From Phytoseiulus persimilis (taxonomy: Eukaryota > Arthropoda > Arachnida > Mesostigmata > Phytoseiidae): 64,000 nt of DNA. The first letter of the stretch is position 1. Every line of letters begins with the position of its first letter. The stretch covers positions 5,270,001-5,334,000 of the forward strand of contig CM075102.1 in the NCBI GenBank assembly GCA_037576195.1, given 5' to 3'. The notes beneath the pieces were generated by a model, which was given only the letters and a program-made list of their open reading frames with translations, was not told the DNA's origin and searched no databases. Positions 1-9,955 of the stretch are shown here, in pieces. The position numbers and the translations under genes were made by a program.

Positions 1-282
1 CCTCACGCTGCTGTCAGGTTGAGGATTAGCCTCGGATTCCAAACCGCTTTTGAAAGCATCTCAAGCATCCCTGCCGCTGTCAAGTTGTTCCGAAACGCCA
101 GCAACGATGTGCTATCCCCATAACCTGAGCAACACAATTCGAAGTGTTTTGTCCCTCGAAGATTCATCCATTGTCTTGATATACGTTTCGGAGGGATCCC
201 GAAAGACGCGCCACAGGGTCCCATACAGCTCTTCCTCAACGTTATGCCTCCCCATGGGTGGCTCGCCTGCGTTTCTTAATCT
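1..282 (-). pseudogene. Inverted partial copy of gene X exon-2 region
   Basis: This stretch is the reverse complement of about 37195-37475, the block downstream of the gene X intron, with a few percent divergence. It lies opposite to the three direct copies of gene X (7.8, 36.9 and 55.5 kb), so it is a rearranged fragment. Read on the minus strand it shares the TAG found in the 37.3 kb copy. No first exon is present in the window, although one could lie beyond the left edge. I see no independent function. Confidence 0.7.
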
Positions 283-599
283 AACGATCATGTGCGTGAG
301 TAAATTGACGCCTATGTTAAGAATTGCATGACGAGGAACTACCGGGGAAACTTCGTCGAGCGGGTTGAAGGTGAGGGCCTCGTCTTAGGCAGTCTCCGAA
401 GTTTCCGAAACGATTTCCGAATACATTGACAAAATCCTCCATCTCGCTCCGGGAGAAATCGAGCCAGCCTTCCAGTCAGTGGCGGCGCCAAGATTGTTTC
501 TTTGGGAAGCTGCTTTGGGCGGCGAGATTCTCGTGAATTTTTTCTTGGGCTTTCCATAAGTATTTTGTGAGGGAATAGAGAGACTCCAGATGCTTCAAA
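283..599. other. Unassigned stretch
   Basis: No gene is recognised. A 72-codon minus-strand ORF (339-557) is arginine/proline rich, has no copy elsewhere in the window and looks like chance. Confidence 0.4.
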
Positions 600-786
600 G
601 ATTAGCTAAACCTTGATTACATTCCCTCCGTGATTCACGAAGGAATCATAGAACGATTCTTCCATATGGTATCGCGAAGGACGTCACGATATCATTTCTC
701 CATAGACCTTCTGGAGACGCTACCACACGCGGAGGATCGATTCAATTCAACCCACCGGGCTTAACACTTCAGTCAACTGGGACCTG
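600..786. repeat. Repeat block shared with 32318-32498 and 33836-34014
   Basis: The block begins near a CTCCGTGATTCACG motif and ends at ACTGGGACCTGATTCC. The same block follows the minisatellite in both units of the 31-34 kb tandem duplication. Here it abuts the gene cluster at about 787, so this is a recombination or insertion breakpoint. Short frames are open in it but shift between copies, and no product is recognised. Confidence 0.75.
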
Positions 787-789
787 ATT

Positions 790-1394
790 CCCCAATCTGG
801 CAAGATCATCATCGGCTGAGCAACGGGAAAGAGTTGTTGAGGAGATGAATACTCTGCTCGGGGTGTCATGGAAAATGAAGCGCATAACAGGGAACACATC
901 ATCGAAGTTTCATTGAGCGAGACGAGCCCCGTTCCCCCAAATGTTCGCAGGCGTTGTTGAACCAGGCAACGAATGAGCTCTCCGTGATTGTGGAAGCCCA
1001 AAGGTCGCAGCGATTCTGTATGAGTTTTCTGGCTTCTTTACATTCAATGTTCGCTCTCCGGAATGCAGCCAACTTCTCACACATGTCGCGGTATCTTGGG
1101 AATAGCTTCTCCTAAGTTTTCAAGATCAGCAAGGGGTGGATTATGTGCTCTTCTTGTGGTCGAATCGAAGAACTCGTCGTACAGGTGCCAAACTAGGGAA
1201 GCCTGTTCGAACACGGAGATAGCGATCCGTTTCGCCTGGATCACCGAGACAGAGTCCTCGGAAACCACAGCGCATCCCCTCAAGAAGAGTAGATTCTCCA
1301 CGGCCCCACCACGCACCTCCCACGGGCAAAGTGGCTCACCCGCTCTTTGGTTGATCGAGGGCATATTCAAACGCCGCAGCCTCCTCCTGGCCAT
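790..1394 (-). pseudogene. Unidentified coding-like block, copy I
   Basis: Two overlapping minus-strand frames (1394-1077, then 1084-899) read as one helix-rich protein if joined: an alanine/isoleucine/valine-rich part, then a Lys/Arg/Glu-rich part beginning MCEKLAAFRR. The first frame ends in TGA exactly where the second begins, which is either a shared frameshift or a missed splice junction. The same arrangement, with the same break, occurs at 42190-42807. No family is recognised. It lies on the nanos strand and downstream of nanos. About 562 bp of this block (1025-1586) is identical to the second copy, far better conserved than its surroundings. Confidence 0.35.
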
Positions 1395-1594
1395 CCGGAC
1401 CCGAAAAGACCCCGCTTCTGGGCGCCGAGGCGTCTCCCGAGAGCTTCAGACGCAGATCAAGGCTAACACGCTCTGGACACACGGGTGATCATCTTAGGAC
1501 TCTTGAGGTCTGAGCATAGAAACTGAGGACTGAAGATAGAACATTACTGTCGAAACCGGCATTTGACGGGTTTTGACGGGCACTGAGAAAGCAT

Positions 1595-2025
1595 GCCGGG
1601 TTGAACTCTGTAAGACCATGCGTGCCAGAGTACAACGTCGATTATTTCACCCCCGATTACTTCAATCTTTCGAATTCCAACCTTGATGATTTTATCTTCA
1701 ATTACGGTGCGGCCCCTATTATTCCAACCTTGATTCTTCCACCTCTCTATTATTTCAACCTAGTTCTGCATCGCTTGGTTGAAATAATCGAGGTTCCACT
1801 ATTCTTCCACCATCGGTCGCTCCAAGGGGTCGGATGGGGCCGAGCGTCGATCCGAAAGGCGGTCAGTATCCAAACGGAAGTCTGAGTACTCTGTATGTGA
1901 ATTTGTTGAGATAACGATATTGTGTACAGTGAATCAGTTCTCAACCTGAGCCCCAACCCACCCCGAGCCATACGGCCCCTGAGGTTCAGTTCCAACTTCG
2001 CTGGTAAACCCTTGATCAGATCTCC
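1595..2025. repeat. AT-rich stretch with hairpin, copied at 43008-43438
   Basis: The stretch contains loosely repeated ATTATTTCAACC-like words. A perfect 12-bp stem (1749-1760 with 1777-1788) encloses a 16-nt loop. The second copy keeps the hairpin at 43162-43173 with 43190-43201. The open plus-strand frame (1601-1885, 94 codons) is tyrosine/asparagine rich and probably reflects base composition. Confidence 0.55.
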
Positions 2026-2087
2026 CTAGATGGAGCCGCAGCAATGATGAGCACAGTGGAATGAATTGATTGAAAGTCCAACGGTAT

Positions 2088-2471
2088 CTATCTCAATGGC
2101 TGTGGTCCGCTCCATCGGACGGCGACACCCTTTATCGCTACACACTTCAGTGAGCGCTCGAATCGATGTCCAAGGAGTGCTCTGGAAGCGTCGAGCAGCA
2201 CTCCCCGGCTGGTGAGGAAGGCTCGACTGGAATCTCCAGCATAGGGCGGCCATGTCTTTGGCTCTGGGCCAAGTGGGACGCTCTCCATTCCTCGAGTCGT
2301 AGGATCAGCTCCCGGCTCTTTCTTTAACCTCTTTCGGCCCCTGCTGACTGGTACGTTCGCCCTGTGACGACACTCCGCGGCGAGCTCCACGCTTGATGAG
2401 TTCTTGCGAGACACGTCCTTGTCTAGTCCTGCAATCGCATATCCGTGGTAGCACGGCGCCGTTGAGCACAT
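2088..2471 (-). CDS. Hypothetical protein, Lys/Arg-rich segment
   Basis: A 127-codon minus-strand ORF, 3' of the nanos-like gene on the same strand. It contains a basic stretch (SRGRKRLKKEP) that could be a nuclear localisation signal. The second copy (43650-43886) is cut to 78 codons because the frame shifts around 43650, so protein-level constraint is weak at best. It belongs to no family I recognise and may be a chance ORF in the duplicated block. Confidence 0.2.
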   Translation of the reverse strand: MCSTAPCYHGYAIAGLDKDVSRKNSSSVELAAECRHRANVPVSRGRKRLKKEPGADPTTRGMESVPLGPEPKTWPPYAGDSSRAFLTSRGVLLDASRALLGHRFERSLKCVAIKGVAVRWSGPQPLR

Positions 2472-2787
2472 CGCTAGTTGGCTTCCGTGAAGGTTTCGCC
2501 CGACTTAGTTGGGATTCTTTTCGTCATGACGCCACTCGCGAATGTGTTTGCGATCCTTAGCGAGCATGCGTCACTGGATCCACCGAACAAATTTGGGGAC
2601 TCCTGTTCTTCCATTTCTCAGGAGCAGTCTGGTTGGAGAAGGAGTGTTACAACTCCGAGAAGGGCCAGCTGTCCTCCAACGCATTCCCTGCCCGGATTTA
2701 TCTTGGAGAGTTGACTTCAGTAACCGGTCGCTCACACCAAAGAAAACTCTGGAGAGGTAGTTTGAGTTTGATTCCACGAGACATATC

Positions 2788-2793
2788 TTTATT
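2788..2793 (-). promoter_or_regulatory. Polyadenylation signal of nanos-like copy I
   Basis: AATAAA on the minus strand, about 65 nt past the TAG stop of the nanos-like ORF. It is kept in all three copies (44203-44208, 59992-59997). Confidence 0.6.
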
Positions 2794-2858
2794 TCAGATA
2801 TCATTTTGATGGCGCCCTCTCAGAAATATTGTACAGTCTGTTTCTGACAGTTCAGAAG

Positions 2859-3410
2859 CTACGTACATTCAACCCAGAAGCTCGTCCTTTTTTGACGTAA
2901 GAAGTTCGGTTTTTTAGGGTTAGGCAACGTTGGGCAGTAACTAGAAGTATGGGCATAGTCCCCTCCCTGGCAGTTGCACAAATGACACCTTAACCTCCTC
3001 AATGAAGGGCAGGCGACCGTGCCGTTCGGAGCACGCAGATTGTGTCCCTGGCTAACTACCCGAGGTTCGCCCTTCTTGCAACAGAACGGACAATACCCGA
3101 GCTCCCAGAGAGGCACAGTAACGATGCATTCCGCGAACTGTACCTTGGAATTCGGAGACACGGGTATCGGAGCCGAAAACTTCCATTCGTGTTTGGTCCG
3201 GAAGAGAGAAGGCATCCTCTTCTGGAGCTTCTTCCGGTCCCTTGATTGCCTCACTCGTGCTTCTTGCGGATTCGCTGCGAGCGGTGCGTGGTCGGTTGCT
3301 TCTGGTCCAAGATCTCGATTCCGGAGGAGGTCAATCTCGAAGATCAATCGTTCGAAGTCCTTCTGAGATTCAAGCGACTCTTTCATGGCAGCGCGAGCAG
3401 AGGCAAGCAT
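2859..3410 (-). CDS. Nanos-like RNA-binding protein, copy I
   Basis: A 183-residue ORF carrying a complete Nanos-type double CCHC zinc finger. Finger 1 uses C107, C110, H123 and C134 (CX2CX12HX10C). Finger 2 uses C142, C145, H154 and C159 (CX2CX8HX4C; the usual spacing is X7-8). Family landmarks are present: YCPFC, CPSLRRLRC and an AHT..YCP end. Nanos proteins bind RNA with Pumilio, repress translation of target mRNAs, and maintain germ cells and posterior identity; that role is family knowledge, not shown here. Residues 1-100 are not recognisable, as is usual for the fast-evolving Nanos N-terminus. The frame is intronless, ends 65 nt before AATAAA, and is intact in all three copies. By eye, about 11 substitutions and no indels separate copies I and II over 552 nt, roughly half of them silent. 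Confidence 0.85.
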   Translation of the reverse strand: MLASARAAMKESLESQKDFERLIFEIDLLRNRDLGPEATDHAPLAANPQEARVRQSRDRKKLQKRMPSLFRTKHEWKFSAPIPVSPNSKVQFAECIVTVPLWELGYCPFCCKKGEPRVVSQGHNLRAPNGTVACPSLRRLRCHLCNCQGGDYAHTSSYCPTLPNPKKPNFLRQKRTSFWVECT

Positions 3411-5168
3411 TTCGAGGCGGTAGTCTGGTCGAGGAGCGCAACAACCGTGTGAGCTCGTGGGTGTTATGACGCTGCTCTTATGCTGTGAGCGCTACAACTC
3501 TCTCCCCAACGCGGCTTCGTGTCGCCCCAGACGATGCTCATCTAGATTCGAGGTACCGTTGGAATTCGTCGGAAACCGCAGCTTCCGTCGGGGCTGCGGC
3601 GTGGTTCCGAGAGACTCGGAGTTTGTTCCGGAGCTGAATTCTTTCGAATGAAGTCCCAGCACCACACAGACGGCTGAGAAATCGGTTGGGCTCGCTCTTC
3701 GCCCTCGTGAGAGACCAAAACTTGAGAGGATCCAGGTCTGAACAGCAAAAATTATCACTGTAGGCAGAAAGCGCGGGCTTCGCGCGAATAGCGGGGCCCT
3801 GCCTCGAAGTCTCGAGCGGGACCCGCTCTCGCGGCGGAGGTTCCCGTTCAATCAAATATAGTCAACCACCGCCCGTCGGAGCTCTAACAGCCTTTGAGCC
3901 TTCTCCGCAGTTGGATAGGGTTTCACTGAAGCCCCAGAGAACATAATTCTGACTCAACCGACAGCGTCTGGGCTCAGAAGATCGTTGTAGAAGACGAAAA
4001 GCTCTTCAGAAGAAGCAGGCTTCGGCTCTGCGACGTTTCACTGCGAATAACTCTGTCTTGAATAAACACAAGTAAACGACGGGAATTCCGAGCTGATTGA
4101 TCCATGTACATTGATAGAAGCAGAGGGATTCTTCTTTTTGAGAAGGGCATCGAAAGCCGGTCAGATGTGCAGGCAAACGAGGATAGTGATCCGAAGTTAG
4201 AACGAAATGTTTTGGAAAAGACGACACATTGACGGCAGGTGATAAGAGCGGGCATCTACGAAGGCTCGACGGGAAACCAAATCTGAGGTGGATTCAGTGG
4301 ATAACGTCTCCAAAGCCAACGGGGTTGTGATCCCTGATGACTCGCGAAAACAGACGCTCCTCAAAAATCGTGAACCGTACTCGGAGAGCCGGAAAGGCTG
4401 GGTTGCCTCGGAATGCCACGAAATACGAAATCTTCCTCTGGCACATGTCAAGTCAGCTCACCAAGGTCGCACGGGAGATATCTGGCTCCTCCGGGGAGCT
4501 TCCGAGATGAGAGCAAACCTCTACAGTCTCTTACATCCGACAGCTGTAAACCCTCTGATCCTTGAGAATCTCTCGCTATGTTCGGCACTCTCCAGTTTTT
4601 AAGAAAGGATGCTCGCACCCAGGAATCGATTTCTCGAAAATTCCTTTCGAATCACGGCGAACCTACCTGATTGAGATCGTCCACCGGCAACACATGAGCG
4701 ATGGCGTTTGTCGGACGTCTCAGAGCATCTCGTGGTGCTTTGAGAATCCGGATCATCCTTGCTCTGTTATTCGTCTCAGCAGAGTTGAAACACTACGGAT
4801 CAGTGCGTTTGGCCCGTCTTGACGCGTTGATTCCATCGTAAGTTCGCCCTGGTTCTCCTCATCTTAACGATGGATCCCGCCGCTTGTATCGAATTAGTGA
4901 GAATCAAGGTCCCCAGACTTTCATCATGTTACCATTAGACAACATCAACATCGGCCACCGTTCACAGAGAACCGGGAAGAGCCCTCTGGAAATTCTGAGG
5001 GATGCCGCTCCAATCACGGAGAACTCGAGAATGTAGTATTTCGGGGAATTCCAGGAGAAAGCATGAGTGGATTTGCTGCAATCTGGATTTATTCCTGACA
5101 TAGACAGAGATATCCCCCACTGACATGGAATCTCCCTTATGAATCTTCCAAATTCCAAGTCTTCACAT
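3411..5168. other. Flank upstream of nanos copy I and remnant acidic-gene 3'UTR
   Basis: No convincing gene. The stretch parallels 44826-46556, including the 3'UTR of the acidic-protein gene with its AATAAA (minus strand, 5088-5093), but the coding part of that gene is missing. At about 5168 the sequence jumps into the R1-clade RT, so the acidic gene and everything up to the RT have been deleted in this unit. Any nanos promoter should lie near 3411-3700; I see no clear TATA or initiator there. Confidence 0.6.
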
Positions 5169-5930
5169 TCATCAGGACTCTTTAGACCTTGGCTATGGCC
5201 TGTCCAGTGGACATCTCAGCGCGGAATCCATGCTGGTTCTCTGACAGTACATCGTTTTGTTCCAACTCCGCAACAAGGCGGTGATGTATAACGTGTTCTG
5301 CAGCCTTTGAGATTGAAGCCAGACAGCTGATGGGACGAAACGCGGAGGATCCCGCTGACGAGCCAGGCTTGGGGACTAGGACAAGTCTGGCCGTCTTCCA
5401 CCCGACCGGCCATGTACCCGTTCGGAAGATGTGATTCATCATATCGTCGAATACAGCTGGAAATTCGCGCATAAAGAGCTTCACTGCCTCACCCGGGACA
5501 ATGTCAACCCCTGGTGCCTTGTGAGGCTCCAGCCTGCTCAGAAGGTATTCCCTGTCCCGTTTCCCAACGGGATCAAATTCGAGGTTCGCTTCAGGATCGA
5601 AACATGGAGTGCGCGGGGGGCTTCTATCAGGGAAGAGATCTGTTATGACACGGGCAGCGTCCGCCGGGCCAAGCGGGGGCTGGGGGCGAGTGAATTTGTT
5701 GGCCACGATCTTGTAGGCTCTGCCAGAGGGGTGCTGCCCCTCGTTAAGGTCCTCAAGGACCTGTCTCCAAGCGTTTGCTTTACTTTTGATTATCGTTCTA
5801 CGCAGAAGGGCCGCGGCGCGGCGGAACTCCCGCTCGAGCAATTCCTGGTCCTCGGGCCGAGCCCGGGTACGTGAGCGCTAGTAGACACGCCTGGCTTTGG
5901 GACAGAGTCGACGAGATTCGGCCACCTCAA
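5169..5930 (-). pseudogene. R1-clade reverse transcriptase fragment, copy A
   Basis: An open minus-strand frame (5841-5182, 219 codons) covers the pre-RT linker and the first RT blocks of an R1-clade non-LTR retrotransposon: a HKAPGVD block, W..ARLVLVPKPG, SSAFRPISCL and ENQHGFR. It is about 95% like 52557-53290 of copy B but stops at a deletion junction (5168/5169), so the catalytic YADD-type motif, C-terminus and 3' end are missing. The identical placement beside the inverted-repeat element in both copies shows the insertion predates the segmental duplication. Confidence 0.85.
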
Positions 5931-5990
5931 GGTGGTCTGATATCCGCGGGGGCTGATATCCAGCGAGAGTAGCAGAACGGAACCGGAAAA

Positions 5991-6263
5991 TCACGCTCGA
6001 GCCGAGGAGGGTACCGTCGCCGTGTGCTCCCGAAATGCTCCCGATCGGTCGGCTTTTTCGGATCTGTGTGTGTCAGCTCCCAATTGGAAGGACAGGACGA
6101 GGGCATTCTTCTGGATGCTAACATGAGGTTGGCAGATTTCTGCCTCAAAACGCTGCATGAGTTTAGATAATTCGTCCTTGTTCCGGCAATCTGGCTCCTT
6201 CGAATGTAGAAAGATTCGGCGACTGACAATGGGAGATTCTGAATTGTACAGCTCTGATTCCAA
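5991..6263 (-). CDS. Hypothetical 90-residue ORF in inverted-repeat left arm
   Basis: An intact minus-strand ORF starting MESELYNSE, also intact at 53361-53633 with about ten replacements. The opposite arm of the inverted-repeat element gives a related peptide on the plus strand (7453-7674) that shares the ESELYNSE start and a LVLSF block. The shared frame may simply reflect arm homology. No family recognised. Confidence 0.3.
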   Translation of the reverse strand: MESELYNSESPIVSRRIFLHSKEPDCRNKDELSKLMQRFEAEICQPHVSIQKNALVLSFQLGADTHRSEKADRSGAFREHTATVPSSARA

Positions 6264-6455
6264 CCAGATAGATTGCGATCAATAGGCCTACTAGAGACAT
6301 GGAAAACGGCTGACAAACCTTCCCGGAATGAGTCGTGGTTTGCGAGCTACAGCGCACTCAAAACCTGGAATCGAGCATGAGTCAACCAAGCTCCGAAAAT
6401 CGTTGGGAAAGATTCCTGGTAACTGGGCATTTCCTGGAAATCACGCGACGCGACG

Positions 6456-7124
6456 GTGGTGCCACCAAAGCTCCGGTGTCATTCGCATAGACAAGTTGTC
6501 TGCTCTCTGCGCGCAGTCTGTTCCTGTTCCGCGGGATTAGCTGAAGCTTTTGTGAGATCCCTGTTTGAAACTGGGAAAGTCGCTGAAGCAGTCACTGTGT
6601 TGCCGAGCAGAGTCAATGCATTGGTGTCGCTGATCCAGTACCAGTTAGATTCCTCGCATGTCGGCCCGAGCGCTCGAGAAGACGCCAGCGGGATCGGGAA
6701 GAAACTAGCGGTTGATATCGTGTAAACGGTGAAGGAGTTCGCGAACTAAAATCCCGCAGACTTCGAGGAGGTCGAGGACCTGTACGAGTCGAACGGCCAT
6801 GGCGGCGAGAACGAACTTCTCATCGAAGACCTGGACATGGGAGGACCGCAAGAACTGTTCACTTTCGGACGAATCTGTCGGATACTGGACTGCATCGGCC
6901 CCAACTCAAATTGTAAGTTCAAATCGATGGAGGACGATTTCCCACGTGTACGGCAACCGAACTACGGCGTGAGGTTCAGATTACATAGAGATCAAATGAA
7001 AACTCGGATGGATCGGTTTATCGAGATATCCGAGCATTGCATGGAGATGTTCGGCGTCCCGCGGGCAGATGGACTGATCATCCACGATCGGACCATCAGG
7101 ATGTGCCATTCGAAAATTACGTGA
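6456..7124 (+). pseudogene. Central ORF of inverted-repeat element, copy A
   Basis: One plus-strand frame runs from about 6456 to the stop at 7122-7124, interrupted by TAA at 6723-6725 and TAA at 6747-6749. The 53.8-54.6 kb copy has TAG at the first site but a lysine codon at the second. The encoded protein is unrecognised: an acidic patch (EEVEDLYESNG, IEDLDMGG) then FTFGRICRILDCIGPNS and a basic/acidic C-terminal region ending LIIHDR. A shared early stop plus an extra one here argues that it is dead, or that the first stop lies in an intron. Confidence 0.45.
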
Positions 7125-7794
7125 GCTGAACATGAGCGACTTCATGGCTAGTCATTCTTGGATCTCCAAATTCGAAAATGCGCACAGAATCTCGTCGCGG
7201 AATATTGTATATTAAATGAGAGCCTTGGTGGTGAGACCACAGTCGCGTGGCGCTATTTTCAGGACATGGCCCGGTACCCAAAACCTCCAATAACGTTTTT
7301 AAGCTCTCATAAATCCGACCAGCTCCCATAAGAGCCGATGCTGAATTTCATGTTTTGAGGGCGCTATAGCTCCGAAACGACGGTCCCTTGGAAAGAGTTC
7401 CATCAGCCGTTTTTCAGGTCTCTAGAACGCCTGTTGATCGCAACCTGTACGGTTGGAATCAGAGTTGTACAATTCAGAACCTTCTCTCGTGAGCGCATCG
7501 ATGAAGTGGACCGGCAGAACTTCACCCTCTTTCTCAAAGTCCAGAATGCTGCGGCGAAATTCACCGCCGAAGACTACCCTCACCAACCTCCCGAACTCTG
7601 AACCGCTTGTTTCGAATCGCTCATTGGTCCTGAGCTTCCGGTATCCTCGCCTGCGTTTGAGGGTTGTGCCTTGAATTCGAGGTCCGTGTTCTCTGGGTAT
7701 CATTCTGCGAAGGAAGAGACGGACCTCAACGATTCCGCCTGAAGAAGAATAAGCGTGTGTTACGGTAGAGAATCAGAGGAACCTCTTTGTCATC

Positions 7795-7916
7795 ATGTCT
7801 TCCACCGGTGGAGACAGGTACGCGCTTGAGAAGACTGATGGATCCAGCCGGAAGAGACGGGAGTGCAGCCCGGATCGCGACAGCCCGGATATAAATCAAC
7901 CGGGCCCATCTTCCAG
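7795..7916 (+). CDS. Gene X first coding exon, copy I
   Basis: The ATG at 7795 opens 40 codons plus 2 nt (MSSTGGDRY..., then SSRKRREC, a likely nuclear localisation signal), ending at CAG|GTGAGT, a perfect splice donor. A 120-bp intron (7917-8036) ends in a pyrimidine-rich TTTCAG acceptor. Copies at 36925 and 55485 have exons of exactly the same length, the same donor and no indels, which supports real coding history. Reading on from phase 2 gives a basic KKRRR tail and then a stop within about 20 codons in every copy. The product would thus be a ~60-residue nuclear-type protein unless the downstream frame has shifted. No family recognised. Confidence 0.5.
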
Positions 7917-8036
7917 GTGAGTGACGAGGGCTCGAGTCCCTGTGCCTGGCGAATTTCCCGAGATCCGGGAGCTCGCAGGGTCACTCCGTGTGGTGTTTGG
8001 TTCGTTATCATGAGTAAGATCCTCCTGTTGTTTCAG

Positions 8037-8600
8037 GGAGCGACCAAGCAATCTGAACAAGAAACGCAGGAGAGCCACCCGAGAAGAGGTGCAGCGATGA
8101 CGAAGAGCTGCATAAAACCACCGTTTCGAAGGTTTCGCGTTCCTTTCGAAACATTTCTCAGGGCAACGGAGAAATCTTTGTTGAGATAGAACAGTCAGAC
8201 TTTCAGAATTGTGTTGTTCACGGAATCGGAGTAGCACATTGTTCCTGGTGAATGCTGGTGCAACAACATGGCAACGGCGAGGATGCTCGAGATGCTCTCG
8301 AAGCAGTTTGAAGCTCAAGGCTAGTCTTTGACCCAACGGCAGCATAAGAATGATGAGATCGTCGACTGAATTATTGGTGCCAGCAATAAAGCAGCGCAGA
8401 AAAACAACTTGTGTACCAGTCATTTCTGAACGTGACGTTTTCCCTCGGCGAGGCTTCAGACGCGTCAAAGACGCTCCGTTCGGCGTGAGATCCCAGGATA
8501 GCACAGCAGAGAAGCAGCAGCTAGAGCGTCTCGGTTTGGGTACGAAAATCTCATGCATGCAATGAAAAGTGAAAATTCCATGATCGAGATGCTCCGAAAA
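8037..8600 (+). pseudogene. Gene X downstream region, copy I (degraded)
   Basis: This follows the TTTCAG acceptor. It begins with codons for ...NKKRRRATREE and reaches TGA in the spliced frame. Further on, short open frames change phase and differ from the 37.2 and 55.8 kb copies by indels. The block around 8440-8520 matches 37555-37640 and 56060-56140. I cannot settle which frame, if any, was coding. Confidence 0.35.
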
Positions 8601-8828
8601 CAACGAGTCCGCAAAGAGGCCTCATCCCACTTGAAGCTAGAAGTCGTAATATCTCAAAAAGCACTGGGCGCATGGTCCACGTCGAGCAACATTTTCAAGA
8701 AGCTCTTTTAGAGGGCTATATATACAGTCGATGAGAATATCGCATGATCTACGAGGCACTCAAGGCCGAATGTAGCTCCAGGTACACTCTTCTTACCCGT
8801 GGAGTCGAGACCTGGCCTCCGGAGTCGA

Positions 8829-8930
8829 TATGGCACTGAAGTCAATTGGGCTCCGGAGTCGATTGGGCGCCGGTGTCGGTTGGGCGCTGGCGTCAGTTGG
8901 GCGCCGGCGTCAATTGGGCTCCGCCTCGAA
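8829..8930. repeat. 17-bp minisatellite, left arm
   Basis: Four exact-phase units starting at 8846, 8863, 8880 and 8897 (consensus TTGGGCGCCGGCGTCAA), with partial units on both sides. Confidence 0.85.
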
Positions 8931-9445
8931 GGTGGACTCGAGCTTGGGAATATGGTGGCCCATGGAATATGATTCATCGCGTTCGAAATTTGATGACAGT
9001 ACAAGAATATCCACGGGAGGGAGATAATTCGCTGAGCTGAGCGGCTGGCCCGTTCAATGAAACCCGAAAGACTAGCAAAAATCTAGATTTCATCATCATC
9101 AACGCATCGAAAGCGGAAAATGATCGTCCACTGCAATCAATGAGTGACATTGTTTGGAAATGATCTCCGTGGTTCCCGTATTGAGCGGACGTATATTCGA
9201 ATCCATGCTCAACGGGCGTTTTCTCTCCATTCGCGTACTTCCGATAATGGGTCCATTCCTTCCGCGCAACCCTCCAGCCAGCGGAGACCATCGACGCATT
9301 TTCAACGAATTCCCATGTTTGACGAAGCCGAGAGATCGTCCCTTCAAGGACCTGGAAGGACACGCTCCACCATCGTATGAGTGGGCTCTCCGCGGACGCA
9401 CCTGAGTGTATTGTGGGTATGATGAAAGCACACAGGGACGACCCT
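8931..9445. other. Interior between inverted 17-bp arrays
   Basis: About 515 bp bounded by oppositely oriented copies of the same 17-bp minisatellite. A minus-strand ORF (9588-8974) runs through but changes character at the arrays; no domain recognised. Confidence 0.4.
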
Positions 9446-9513
9446 GCGCTGGGGCCCAATTGACGCTGGCGCCCAACTGACGGCGGAGCCCAATCGACGC
9501 CGGAGCCCAATTG
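9446..9513. repeat. 17-bp minisatellite, right arm (inverted)
   Basis: The reverse complement of the left array, with GCCCAA landmarks at 9454, 9471, 9488 and 9505, exactly 17 bp apart. Together with 8829-8930 it could fold into an imperfect hairpin about 0.7 kb long. Confidence 0.85.
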
Positions 9514-9955
9514 ACGTGCACCGCTTCGTCGTTCAAGGTGTTTCCAATGCGGTTGGAGGATCAAGCTACGGGGCAAAATCTGCCCCATAGAATCTGTTTC
9601 TCTTCACAGCGAATGAAACTGGGGAATTGTGCCGACGAACTTACATCACGGGACCGATCTAAATGGCTCATTTTTTCCGGCTTTCCGTCTCTTGTGTCCA
9701 AGCGCATCCGATTCACGAGTTCACAGTCATTATCTTGAGGGAAAGCATGAGTGATCCCTGAGACGGCAGCGCCGTGCGCGAGGGCGGTTCATTTCTCACT
9801 CAAACTCTGGCTCATCATTTTTGGGAATCGAATGCCTAGTTTTTCGCGCAGAACATCTGTATCTGCTTCTAAGTCTGAAGATATCTATCAATCGCTGTGG
9901 TTCAACCGGCCTTCCGAGCAACCTGAGTGTCCGCGATTCGGATCCTAGTATTGGG
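9514..9955. other. Unassigned stretch
   Basis: No gene, repeat or motif recognised; ORFs here are short and unsupported. Confidence 0.4.

Larger units (their letters stand above)
5990..7700. mobile_element. Long inverted-repeat (fold-back-like) element, copy A
   Basis: The left arm (about 6000-6500) reappears as a diverged reverse complement at about 7190-7700. The clearest matches are 6237-6312 with 7388-7465, then the stretches around the words GTTTGCGAGCTACAGCGC and GGTGGTGCCACC. Between the arms lies a broken plus-strand ORF. Copies occur at 53360-55350 and, internally deleted, at 35935-36760. No transposase is recognised and I could not fix terminal bases or a target duplication, so it may be a fold-back transposon or an ancient inverted duplication. 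Confidence 0.55.

Noticed and set aside
1063-1488. 141-codon plus-strand ORF identical in two copies
   Set aside because: All frames are identical because the DNA is identical over the tract; the composition is not protein-like and the minus frame reads better.
3019-3366. Plus-strand ORFs over the nanos-like genes (also 44434-44781 and 60246-60656)
   Set aside because: Shadows of the minus-strand zinc-finger gene; no domain and less conserved.
2859-3410. Zinc knuckle of a retrotransposon Gag as an alternative to Nanos
   Set aside because: CX2CX12HX10C followed by CX2CX8HX4C, with YCPFC, CP.LR and AHT..YCP, is the Nanos signature; Gag knuckles are CX2CX4HX4C.
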